DNA of 44,002 bases from an uncultured Pelagibacteraceae bacterium (GTDB lineage Bacteria; Pseudomonadota; Alphaproteobacteria; Pelagibacterales; Pelagibacteraceae): contig CACDSX010000008.1 of NCBI GenBank assembly GCA_902555655.1, positions 1-44,002 of the forward strand, written 5' to 3'. This document shows, piece after piece, positions 8,856 through 16,494 of this stretch. The notes beneath the pieces were generated by a model that ran no database searches, was not told where the DNA came from, and saw only the letters and a program-made list of their open reading frames with translations. The first letter of the stretch is position 1. Every line of letters starts with the position of its first letter. The translations under genes were made by a program, and so were the position numbers.

Positions 8856-9781
8856 ATTGGATCACAAAAATTATTAAAGCAGGTGAAAAAATTAAATCTG
8901 CTATACACAAAAGAGCGTCTAAGGAAGATATAGCCAATAGTGATTGGACTTCGTGCTGCAAAGGACCAATCTTGAAAAAAGACCTAGAAGTAAATCTCTG
9001 GGTATGTCCTGACTGCAATAAACATCACCGCATTAAACCAAAACAAAGATTTGATATTATCTTTGGAAAAAATAATTATGAGATTTTTAAAACACCAATC
9101 CCAAAAGATGACCCTCTAGAATGGACAGATTCAAAATCATATAAAGATAGATTAAGGAGTGCACGAAAAAAAACTGGAATGGATTGTGGAATGATGGTGG
9201 TAACTGGATCAATTAATAATATAAAAATTACAGCAGTTGCATCTGATTTTGATTTTCTAGGGGCTTCAATGGCTGCCGCAGAAGGTGAAGCATTTTTATA
9301 TGGTATTCAACATGCAATAGAAAATAAAACTCCATTTTTATGTGTTAGTGCAGGTGGTGGAATGCGGATGATGGAAAGTTTAATTTCACTATCTCAAATG
9401 ACCAGAACAACATTGGCTATAAATGAGCTAAAGAAAAATAATCTTCCATACTTGGTGTGTATGACCGATCCAACAGCTGGTGGTATTACAGCCTCATATG
9501 CTATGTTGGGTGATATTCATATTGCTGAACCAGGAGCTTTAATTGCATTTGCTGGGGCTAGAGTAATCCAAGGGACTGTCAAAGAAGAATTACCTGAAGG
9601 CTTTCAAAAAAGTGAATATGTTGAAAAAACAGGTTTTGTAGACATAATTATTGAAAGAAAAAATCTTTCTGAAAAAATTGGAACTTTATTATCAATATTG
9701 TTAAAGAAAAATTCTGTTATAAGCACTGAAGAAAATGAAACTACAGAAAATACTCAGTCGCTTTCTAAAGTTGCATCCTAA
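8852..9781 (+). CDS. accD: Acetyl-CoA carboxylase carboxyltransferase beta subunit
   Basis: Carboxyltransferase subunit that makes malonyl-CoA with AccA. 309 residues. The crotonase-fold core shows GASMAAAEGEAF, VSAGGGMRMMES and PTAGGITASYAMLGD. The N-terminal zinc ribbon is half degraded: the second pair CPDC (C52, C55) is intact, but the first reads SCCKG (C35, C36), with Gly where the second Cys of CxxC should be. Some alphaproteobacterial AccD proteins are known to lose these cysteines, so this need not mean loss of function. The last 47 bases overlap folC. Confidence 0.92.
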   Translation: MNWITKIIKAGEKIKSAIHKRASKEDIANSDWTSCCKGPILKKDLEVNLWVCPDCNKHHRIKPKQRFDIIFGKNNYEIFKTPIPKDDPLEWTDSKSYKDRLRSARKKTGMDCGMMVVTGSINNIKITAVASDFDFLGASMAAAEGEAFLYGIQHAIENKTPFLCVSAGGGMRMMESLISLSQMTRTTLAINELKKNNLPYLVCMTDPTAGGITASYAMLGDIHIAEPGALIAFAGARVIQGTVKEELPEGFQKSEYVEKTGFVDIIIERKNLSEKIGTLLSILLKKNSVISTEENETTENTQSLSKVAS

Positions 9782-11000
9782 AGAAATCGATCTTAGTCTT
9801 GATCGGATTTTAAACCTTTGTGAAAAGCTTGGAAATCCACAAGATAAGATTAAAGCTATAAGTATAGTTGGTACAAACGGAAAAAACTCAACTATCCAAG
9901 CATGTTACTCAATTTTAAAAGAGGCAAATATTAAATGTAATGTTTACACAAGTCCACATATCCAAAAAATAAATGAAAGGTTTGTTTTTAATAATCAAGA
10001 ACTAAAAGATAATGAACTAGCAGTTCTCTTTGAAGAGGTGGAGAAAGTTAATAATAATCAACCAATTACATTTTTTGAAATCCTGACTGCATGTTATTTC
10101 TATAAAGCTGCTCAATATCCAAATAATATTAACCTAGTTGAGTCTGGTTTATTTTTTAGATTTGATGCCACCAACATACTTAAAAAAAATTTAGCTAGTA
10201 TTGTAACTTCTATAAGTAAAGATCATTTAGATTGGCTTCCAAAAAATGAGCAAACTATTGATAAAATTGTATTTGAAAAAACTTCAAGTCTTTTAAATTC
10301 AAATATCATAGTAGCAAAACAGAATAGTAAAAACACAATAGATTCTATCAAGAAAAATATTGCCAAAAACCGATCAAATAAAATTTTTTTTAATGAGGAC
10401 TTTTCTTTTACAAAAGGAGAAAACGGTTTTTTTTATTATGAAGATAAATATGGTGGATTAAAATTACCAGAGCCCAACGTTCTTGGACTTTATCAATTAG
10501 AAAATATCTCAACTGCAATAGCAACTCTAAGGGAATTGGACCTTGATGTTAAAAGAGATAATATTAAAACTGGAATAAAAAAAATTAATAATATTGCAAG
10601 ACTTCAAGAAATTACATCTGGTAACTTAAAAAGTTTAGTTAAGGATAATCTATTTTTAATATCAGGAGATCATAATGAAGATGGTGCAAGAGTGTTAAAT
10701 GAATACCTCCAAAGTTTAGATTGTGATAAACACATAATAGTTGGCATGATGGCCAACAAAGATCACGAAAGTTATATTAGTTTTCTAAAAAATATTTCAT
10801 CAATCACAACTGTTGATATACCTAATCAACCAAATGCTATTTGTGGCAAAAAATTAAAAGATAAATTTAAAAGCTTACCGAATGTTAATTATGCAGAAAG
10901 TATTGAGGAAGCTATAAAATCTATAAAATTAAATCAAGGAGACTTATTATTAATTACTGGATCGCTTTATTTATGTTCAGAAGTTTTAAATTTAAATTAG
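9735..11000 (+). CDS. folC: Folylpolyglutamate/dihydrofolate synthase
   Basis: 421-residue Mur-ligase-like enzyme that adds glutamate to dihydropteroate and folates. The start inside accD is chosen because the N-terminus ILSRFLKLHPKEIDLSLDRI and KLGNPQ match the family start; a later start would lose it. Two motifs differ from the consensus. The P-loop GTNGKGST reads GTNGKNST (46-53, Lys50 kept), and EVGLGGRLDATN reads ESGLFFRFDATN (136-147). ISKDHLDWL (family HLDHLG...) and SGDHNEDGARVL (family DGAHN) are recognisable. Its stop overlaps the convergent trxA stop by four bases. Confidence 0.88.
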   Translation: MKLQKILSRFLKLHPKEIDLSLDRILNLCEKLGNPQDKIKAISIVGTNGKNSTIQACYSILKEANIKCNVYTSPHIQKINERFVFNNQELKDNELAVLFEEVEKVNNNQPITFFEILTACYFYKAAQYPNNINLVESGLFFRFDATNILKKNLASIVTSISKDHLDWLPKNEQTIDKIVFEKTSSLLNSNIIVAKQNSKNTIDSIKKNIAKNRSNKIFFNEDFSFTKGENGFFYYEDKYGGLKLPEPNVLGLYQLENISTAIATLRELDLDVKRDNIKTGIKKINNIARLQEITSGNLKSLVKDNLFLISGDHNEDGARVLNEYLQSLDCDKHIIVGMMANKDHESYISFLKNISSITTVDIPNQPNAICGKKLKDKFKSLPNVNYAESIEEAIKSIKLNQGDLLLITGSLYLCSEVLNLN

Positions 11001-11314
11001 ATGTTTTTTTCTAAAAAATCTTTCATCTGACTTTCAGGAACTCCACCAACTTTTCTATCTACCTCAACACCCTTTTTATAAATTATTACTGTAGGTACAC
11101 CTCTTATTCCTGCGGCACTGCCTGTATTTATTCCGCCATCTTCAATGTCTGCATAATAAAATCCTGCTTTATCTTTATATTCAACAGCTAATTTATCCAT
11201 AACAGGCTTCAAAGCTTTACATGGTCCACACCAAGCGGCACTAAATTGAATAACTGACACATCCTCATTTTTAACTTTGTTATCAAAGTCTTCATCTTTA
11301 AAATCTACAAGCAT
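10997..11314 (-). CDS. trxA: Thioredoxin
   Basis: 105-residue cytosolic disulfide reductase. The redox motif WCGPCK is at about residues 28-33, with the cis-proline in GVPTV and the family blocks VIQFSAAWC and RGVPTVIIYKKG. No signal peptide. It has one of the few clear Shine-Dalgarno sites of the window: GAAAGGAAAT directly before ATG. It sits 34 bases downstream of the ExoI-like gene and may share its transcript. The accD-folC-trxA order is common in Alphaproteobacteria, here with trxA on the opposite strand. Confidence 0.95.
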   Translation of the reverse strand: MLVDFKDEDFDNKVKNEDVSVIQFSAAWCGPCKALKPVMDKLAVEYKDKAGFYYADIEDGGINTGSAAGIRGVPTVIIYKKGVEVDRKVGGVPESQMKDFLEKNI

Positions 11315-11348
11315 ATTTCCTTTCTATTAATAAGTTTCCTAAAGTCAA

Positions 11349-12785
11349 CTAGGCAATTTCATATTTTTTTTCAATAGACATAATAAATTCGTTAATTTCA
11401 TCTAATTTTTTAAGCTCTTCTTCATCGTCTCTGTTATCTGCCTGATCTCGCAATATATCAATTTCATTATAGGCCATTCCTATTGTTTGCCACTTTTCTT
11501 TATTTTTACTTAAAATTCGTCTAGCAATTTCACTTTTAATATTTTTATATAAGTCTAATGGTAAAATTTGTGGTGCTTCTTGATAAATAATTTTCTGCCC
11601 AAACCAGCTGCATCGTTTGTCTTGAAATTTATCTAACATTCTTAATTTATCTTCCCAGGAGGAACTATGCCATGTTTTGAATAATGCTGTATCTTTGTTT
11701 GGAATAAACTTTTCATATAAAGTTTCTTCTGGTAATAAATCTTCTTGTGTTTTAGTTTGTGCTTTCTCCTCGGCTGCTTCTCTATTAATGATTTGAATAT
11801 TTTGACAAAATTTTTCGCTACTTCTTACTAATTTTGCCCTTTTTTTAATTGTTTCTAAATCAAGATCAGAATAAGCCTTTTCTTTTAATGCGAATTTTTT
11901 TTCTAACACTATTGGAGCTTTATTGGTTTTGATTACTCGAAGTGCTTTAGGACTAATTTTTTTTAAATTTGCCTTAAGCTCATTTACAGACATATTTAAA
12001 AATGGTTCTGGATCTCTTCTTAAATCCCACATATATCCCCAGGATGCATAGGAAGGATGAAAACAATGAGTTGGGTGTAATGTGCAAACTAGGTACATCA
12101 TATTTCTTCCTTTAACATTTTCAAAAATTGAATGTATTCCCTCACTTTTTAAAATAGTCTCAACACTACTTTTTGTTGAAGTACATAAAAAATTTTCCCA
12201 ACTTGCTTTATGTTTATCCTTTATAATTCTTAAAATTTTTAATGAATTATGTGCATCAACATAAGCGGTATGAGATGCCGACGTATCAAAACCTTGTTGA
12301 CGAGCTAAACCCTCCAAGGCTAAACTTTCATTTCCGGCATCTGTTAATTCTGTTTTTAATGTCTTAGAGTCAATAGTTTGTGCTGCTCTTGCAATATGAA
12401 GACCATCATGTTCTTGGTTTGGTGATGAATGAGTAGCATATGGGTATCGATTTCCCTTGAAAAAATTAAAATGAAACATTCTTCGATCAAAATTTAAGTT
12501 TGACCAACCCATAAACATTGCTGGAGCACATTTTGAAAAAAAATTCTCAACAGCTCCTAAAAAATCATAGTGAGAATAGTTACCTTTTGTAAGTAATTCT
12601 ACGCTAGTTGAATTTACTAGTAAAGCTTTAGCGCTTGGCACTTCACCCTCTGGCATTCGGCCTCTGATATTTAATTTTCCAATCTCTTTTAGATTTCTAT
12701 CAACAACGACAGCCCCAACCTCAATTATAGATCCCCAAATAGTACTATTGGTTGTCTCTGTGTCATAAATTACAATTTTATCCAT
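11349..12785 (-). CDS. Exonuclease I-like DEDDh 3'-5' exonuclease
   Basis: 478 residues. The N-terminal ~200 residues are a DEDDh exonuclease: D8 and E10 in YDTETT, D100 in GWSNLNFD, H172 and D177 in SHTAYVDAH. The layout resembles E. coli ExoI (SbcB): 'MGYNNVRFD', 'WDLLDV'-like HDGLHIARA, and 'NAHDAMAD'. The C-terminal part (LYEKFIPNKDTALF.., then a helical end) also follows the ExoI C-terminal domain. ExoI degrades single-stranded DNA from 3' ends in mismatch repair and recombination. Its start overlaps the upstream nuclease gene by eight bases, so the two are probably co-translated. ExoI-like by motif and layout; orthology to sbcB is not proven. Confidence 0.83.
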   Translation of the reverse strand: MDKIVIYDTETTNSTIWGSIIEVGAVVVDRNLKEIGKLNIRGRMPEGEVPSAKALLVNSTSVELLTKGNYSHYDFLGAVENFFSKCAPAMFMGWSNLNFDRRMFHFNFFKGNRYPYATHSSPNQEHDGLHIARAAQTIDSKTLKTELTDAGNESLALEGLARQQGFDTSASHTAYVDAHNSLKILRIIKDKHKASWENFLCTSTKSSVETILKSEGIHSIFENVKGRNMMYLVCTLHPTHCFHPSYASWGYMWDLRRDPEPFLNMSVNELKANLKKISPKALRVIKTNKAPIVLEKKFALKEKAYSDLDLETIKKRAKLVRSSEKFCQNIQIINREAAEEKAQTKTQEDLLPEETLYEKFIPNKDTALFKTWHSSSWEDKLRMLDKFQDKRCSWFGQKIIYQEAPQILPLDLYKNIKSEIARRILSKNKEKWQTIGMAYNEIDILRDQADNRDDEEELKKLDEINEFIMSIEKKYEIA

Positions 12786-13476
12786 TTTTTTTATCTAAGT
12801 TATTCATTTCATTAAATCTTTTAAGTCTTCCTAAAAATAAATTTTGATAAGTTATCAATTCAGAACCTTGAATTTTAAATTCTTGGAACAAATTATCTAC
12901 TGTGCAAACAAGAATAACACAAGCAGTGATATTAGACTTATACACAACATTATGGGCTAAAGAATAAGCAGCTGTTTGTAGTAGCCAAGAGTCTATATAC
13001 TCAGCTTTTTTAGGTTTATTGGATTGTTTAAAATCAATTATCGTTTCTTTTCCTTCATATACCCCAACACAATCAGCAGTGCCCGCATATTTTTCTGGGT
13101 AATAAAGAGTACACTCAGTTCCATATATTTCTTCTAGTCTATTTTTTAAACCTTTTTCAATTATTTTTTTTGCCATCATTTTATATTGTTCTTTATCATC
13201 AAAAAAACTCAAATTTTCTCTTCCTAACAAAAATGTCTCTAAATAGTTATGCATCTGTGAGCCTCTGCTACTTGCAGCTTTTGTAATTGCTTCAGCTTCT
13301 TTATATCCAGTTCTTTCCCTCCAGTTTGCTAATGCAGCTTTATCCTCTTCAGATTTTGTGGCATCTAAAATAGAAGTAACACTAGGTAATTTTTTCTCTC
13401 CTAATAAATATCTTCTAATTCCACCTTCTGTTGCTCTTGATGATGTTGGATAATTATATTTCTTATTCCACTGCAT
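12778..13476 (-). CDS. PD-(D/E)XK nuclease resembling MGME1 and phage exonucleases
   Basis: About 232 residues from the preferred start MQWNKKYNYP. The frame could extend to 13545, but that would overlap rmuC and adds a low-complexity stretch. Motifs: LPSVTSILDAT (~30-40), ANWRERTG, RGSQMH (71-76), the nuclease core GTAD (D125) and IIDFK (D138, K140), then WLLQTAAY (Q157). The order 'PSVT.IL..W..R..RG..H..E....G.lDCV..y.....IDwK.S.KPK....Q..AY' is that of human mitochondrial exonuclease MGME1 and related phage nucleases. Those enzymes degrade single-stranded DNA ends. It lies between rmuC and the ExoI-like gene, overlapping the latter. Function in the cell is inference. Confidence 0.75.
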   Translation of the reverse strand: MQWNKKYNYPTSSRATEGGIRRYLLGEKKLPSVTSILDATKSEEDKAALANWRERTGYKEAEAITKAASSRGSQMHNYLETFLLGRENLSFFDDKEQYKMMAKKIIEKGLKNRLEEIYGTECTLYYPEKYAGTADCVGVYEGKETIIDFKQSNKPKKAEYIDSWLLQTAAYSLAHNVVYKSNITACVILVCTVDNLFQEFKIQGSELITYQNLFLGRLKRFNEMNNLDKKNG

Positions 13477-13513
13477 GTGATTTCTTATAATCGGTATTTT
13501 TAGAAAAAAGAAA

Positions 13514-14605
13514 TTAATTTTTGAGCTGTTTATTTCTTTCAACAAATTTTTCTACATTTTCTGTTTGAAGAGCTTTCTCAACCTGCTCGGGATCTTTTAT
13601 ATTTTCTAAAGTTCTGCTTATTGATCTTGCATCAGTGCCAAACTTGTCTACTACACTCATTGCTTCTTCTAATTTTTTTCTAAGTGTAATTATATTGTCA
13701 AAATGTTTTCCAAATCTCGTAGTGATAGTTTTAAGATGATTATATATTTCCGTGGCTCCTTTTTGAACTTTTAATGATTGAAAACCCATATGTAATGATT
13801 GTAAATAAGCCGAGAGAGTATTAGGACCACAAATTACTATTTTATATTTTTTCATTAATTCTTTAATTAATAATTCTTTGTTGCTTGGATCTTGATATTC
13901 AGTTAATTCTTTGTAAAGACTTTCCGTTGGCGCATACACTATTGCAAAATCAGTCGTTTTAGGTGGAACAATATATTTTTCCATAACACTTTTTGCTTTA
14001 GCCTTAAATGCACTTGCTAATTTTGTTCTAGCATCAGCAACAGCTTTTTTATCATCTGTATCATAAGCATCTGTAATTGCTTTAAATTTTTCTACTGGAA
14101 AATGAGAATCTACTGGAACTAAAACATCACCTTGTAGTTTAATTGCAAATTCTACATTTTCACTCGTATCTTCTTTCATCTTAACATTTGTCATAAATTG
14201 AGATGCAGGCAATAGGTCTTTAATTAAGGCATCTAAAGAATACTCAGCGAGAGTTCCATATTTTTTTACACCTGCTAGAATTTTAGTAATTCCCTCTTGG
14301 CTTTGATTTAACAATTGTACTTGTTGATTGAAATTTCCAACTTTTTCATCTACTTTTGTTAAAGCTTCAGTCATATCTTTAGTTACACCAGTTGACAGTG
14401 CATTAAATGAAGTCGACATTGAACCCAGAGACGAATTTATTGTTGTATTTAAACTATCCTTCAGTCGAACTATTTCGGCATTTAAATTTGCTATTTCTTC
14501 AGACTCTTTGCCATCACTCTTTGGTTTAGATCTTATATTCAAATACAGAATTGCTATAGTTACTAATAGCAATAGAATTAATATTGTTAATAAAATTGTG
14601 TCCAT
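13514..14605 (-). CDS. rmuC: RmuC family DNA recombination protein
   Basis: About 363 residues. An N-terminal membrane anchor (~residues 2-22, hydrophobic Leu/Ile run) is followed by a short coiled coil (KESEEIANLNAEIVRLKDSL region) and the RmuC domain with VDSHFPVEKF, PPKTTDFAIVYAPTESLYKEL and GPNTLSAYLQSLHMGFQ. RmuC limits DNA inversions at short inverted repeats in E. coli; its fold relates to PD-(D/E)XK nucleases. ATG at 14605 is preferred; a TTG three codons earlier is possible. It is the first gene of the apparent rmuC-nuclease-exonuclease unit. Its start lies 30 bases from the start of a divergent small ORF. Confidence 0.88.
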   Translation of the reverse strand: MDTILLTILILLLLVTIAILYLNIRSKPKSDGKESEEIANLNAEIVRLKDSLNTTINSSLGSMSTSFNALSTGVTKDMTEALTKVDEKVGNFNQQVQLLNQSQEGITKILAGVKKYGTLAEYSLDALIKDLLPASQFMTNVKMKEDTSENVEFAIKLQGDVLVPVDSHFPVEKFKAITDAYDTDDKKAVADARTKLASAFKAKAKSVMEKYIVPPKTTDFAIVYAPTESLYKELTEYQDPSNKELLIKELMKKYKIVICGPNTLSAYLQSLHMGFQSLKVQKGATEIYNHLKTITTRFGKHFDNIITLRKKLEEAMSVVDKFGTDARSISRTLENIKDPEQVEKALQTENVEKFVERNKQLKN

Positions 14606-14635
14606 GATTCGCAAGTTGTATTATAAGGGTTTTTT

Positions 14636-14767
14636 ATGGAATTATACCTAATTTTGAAATTTATATTTGCAGTTGGTGCTTTAGTGGCTGTTTATGCAAT
14701 ATTAAGAAATTTAGATATTATCAAAATAATACTTATTTATTTTAAAGATAAATTATTTGGAAAGTAA
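14636..14767 (+). CDS. Small membrane protein, 43 residues
   Basis: A short ORF (MELYLILKFIF... to ...YFKDKLFGK) with one or two predicted membrane segments: residues ~4-24, then ~28-36. It has a reasonable ribosome site, AAGG eight bases before the ATG, which is rare in this window. It fills the gap between divergent rmuC and convergent hisG, overlapping the hisG end by 15 bases. No family recognised. Support is the ribosome site, the membrane pattern and the fit to the gap. Could be chance. Confidence 0.5.
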   Translation: MELYLILKFIFAVGALVAVYAILRNLDIIKIILIYFKDKLFGK

Positions 14768-15439
14768 CTGAATTAATTTCTTTAATCCTTTTTTTTTTGA
14801 ATTTTTCTTTGATGTAAAAATACAAGCTTGAGACTTTAGAATTTCACCATCTTTTAAAATTCTCAAATTGTTAGCTTTTAATGTTTCACCTGTGGAACTA
14901 ATATCAGTGATTAGTTCAGCAGATCCAGTAAAAGGATATGCCTCTGTTGCCCCAAGACTTTCAACCAACTTAAATTGAGTGACACCTTTTGAAAATAAAA
15001 ATTCTTTTGTCAAATTCGGATATTTAGTTGCAACTCTTAATCTTTTTTTCTTTTTATCCCTAAATTCAAATGCAATTTCCTCAAGATCAGCTATTGTTTG
15101 AACATCAATCCAAGGATCAGGAATAGCAACGACTAAATCAGCTTTTCCAAAACTTAATTTTTTATTTACATTAATTTTTTTTTGAATGTTAATTTCACTT
15201 TCTTTAAATAGATCAAAACCTGAAAAACCAATATCCAGAGAATTGTCACCAAGTCTTTCTATAATTTCTCTTGCATGTAAATATAATATTTTTACATTTG
15301 TTTTACTTTTAATTGAGCCAATTAAATCTCTCTCTCCTCTTTCTGAAATAAGATTTAATTTTTTCTTTTTAAAAATCTTTAAAATATCTTTTTTTAATCT
15401 ACCTTTACTTGGAATTCCTATATTTATTATGTTGTCCAT
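14753..15439 (-). CDS. hisG: ATP phosphoribosyltransferase, short form (HisG-S)
   Basis: First step of histidine synthesis: ATP plus PRPP. 228 residues, the short form that lacks the C-terminal regulatory domain and needs HisZ. Features: NIGIPSKGRLKKD start, GFSGFDLFKES, ADLVVAIPDPW, VESLGATEAYPFTGSAELITDISSTG (PRPP-binding block, E and D residues around TGSAELITDI). Two bases separate it from hisZ upstream, so the two subunits are probably translated together. Confidence 0.92.
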   Translation of the reverse strand: MDNIINIGIPSKGRLKKDILKIFKKKKLNLISERGERDLIGSIKSKTNVKILYLHAREIIERLGDNSLDIGFSGFDLFKESEINIQKKINVNKKLSFGKADLVVAIPDPWIDVQTIADLEEIAFEFRDKKKKRLRVATKYPNLTKEFLFSKGVTQFKLVESLGATEAYPFTGSAELITDISSTGETLKANNLRILKDGEILKSQACIFTSKKNSKKKGLKKLIQLLSK

Positions 15440-15441
15440 GA

Positions 15442-16494
15442 TTAGTAATTTAAGTTTAAGGCAGCTCCTACTGCAGAGACTTGAGTTTTAGAACCTAGAT
15501 CAGAGATTAATTGATCGTATCTTCCGCCATTAATAATGTTCTTAATTCTTTTATTAGATTTAATATCAATTTTAAAAACCATTCCTGTATAATATTCAAG
15601 TTGCCTTCCAAAGGAAGTTGAAAAAATTATATTTAATTTTGATACTTTATTGTTTGATATTGGAAAATATTTTTGATCTACCACCAAATTAATTTGATAT
15701 TTTTTAAAAAATTTATTTAATTCTTTGGCAGCTTTATTTATTGGACATTTAATTTTTAAAAACTCTTTAATAATTTTAGATACATTTTTCCCCTTACTTG
15801 CACGTCTTGGGTCTTTAATTTTATTATCAAACCTACTTAAAATTTCTTCAATAGATCTACCAGCTATGATTAATGATTTGTCCTCCTTTAGCATTTTAAG
15901 ATAACGTTTTTTATCAATTTCAACTATAGTTGGGTCCACATCTGAGTTTGTCTCTAATCTTTTTAATAAATCGTTAAAATAATCTTCTCTCCAAAAGTGT
16001 CTATATAGTCTTAACTTCCATCTTTTTGGAATATCTAATTTTGATATTAGAAGATTGAAAATTTCTACATTTCCAAGCGTTAATTTTCCTGAAGAGTATT
16101 TTAATTTTTTTAGAGAATTTAAAGATGTATTTATTATTTCTTTATCGTCAATTTTTTCATTTTTTGAGCCAATAATTTCAAATCCTATTTGATCTCTTAT
16201 TATTGAGGCTTTTTTATTGTTTGATTTTCTATATGCCTGACCGCTATAAAATATTTTTTCTTTTCCTTTAAAATTATTTTCTAAATATCTAAGACACGAG
16301 ACTATTGTTAAATCAGGACGTAAACATAGCTCATTTCCATTATGATCAGTAAATGAAAAGATAAATTTTCTAAAGTTTTCGCCCGATCTTTGTACTATAT
16401 GATTTGTCTCAATTACAGACGGTAATTGAATGTACTTAAATCCTTTAGACTTTACAGATCTAAGGATTTTTTCAGATAAGTTTTTTAATTTCAT
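15442..16494 (-). CDS. hisZ: ATP phosphoribosyltransferase regulatory subunit HisZ
   Basis: 350-residue paralogue of the HisRS catalytic domain that makes short HisG active and feedback sensitive. Class II-like blocks: YIQLPSVIE, LRPDLTIVSCLRYL (motif-2 area; family 'LRpDlT..vaR') and QLEYYTGMVFKID. It lacks the HisRS C-terminal anticodon domain, which is why it is not a second synthetase. It overlaps hisS by 23 bases and lies two bases before hisG. Confidence 0.9.
   Translation of the reverse strand: MKLKNLSEKILRSVKSKGFKYIQLPSVIETNHIVQRSGENFRKFIFSFTDHNGNELCLRPDLTIVSCLRYLENNFKGKEKIFYSGQAYRKSNNKKASIIRDQIGFEIIGSKNEKIDDKEIINTSLNSLKKLKYSSGKLTLGNVEIFNLLISKLDIPKRWKLRLYRHFWREDYFNDLLKRLETNSDVDPTIVEIDKKRYLKMLKEDKSLIIAGRSIEEILSRFDNKIKDPRRASKGKNVSKIIKEFLKIKCPINKAAKELNKFFKKYQINLVVDQKYFPISNNKVSKLNIIFSTSFGRQLEYYTGMVFKIDIKSNKRIKNIINGGRYDQLISDLGSKTQVSAVGAALNLNY

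Noticed and set aside
13477-13545. Longer start for the MGME1-like nuclease
   Set aside because: It overlaps rmuC by 32 bases and adds an Asn/Phe/Lys-rich stretch with no match; kept only as an alternative.
14328-14651. 107-codon plus-strand ORF across the start of rmuC
   Set aside because: Antisense to rmuC. The 43-residue ORF in the same area has a ribosome site and fits the gap better.
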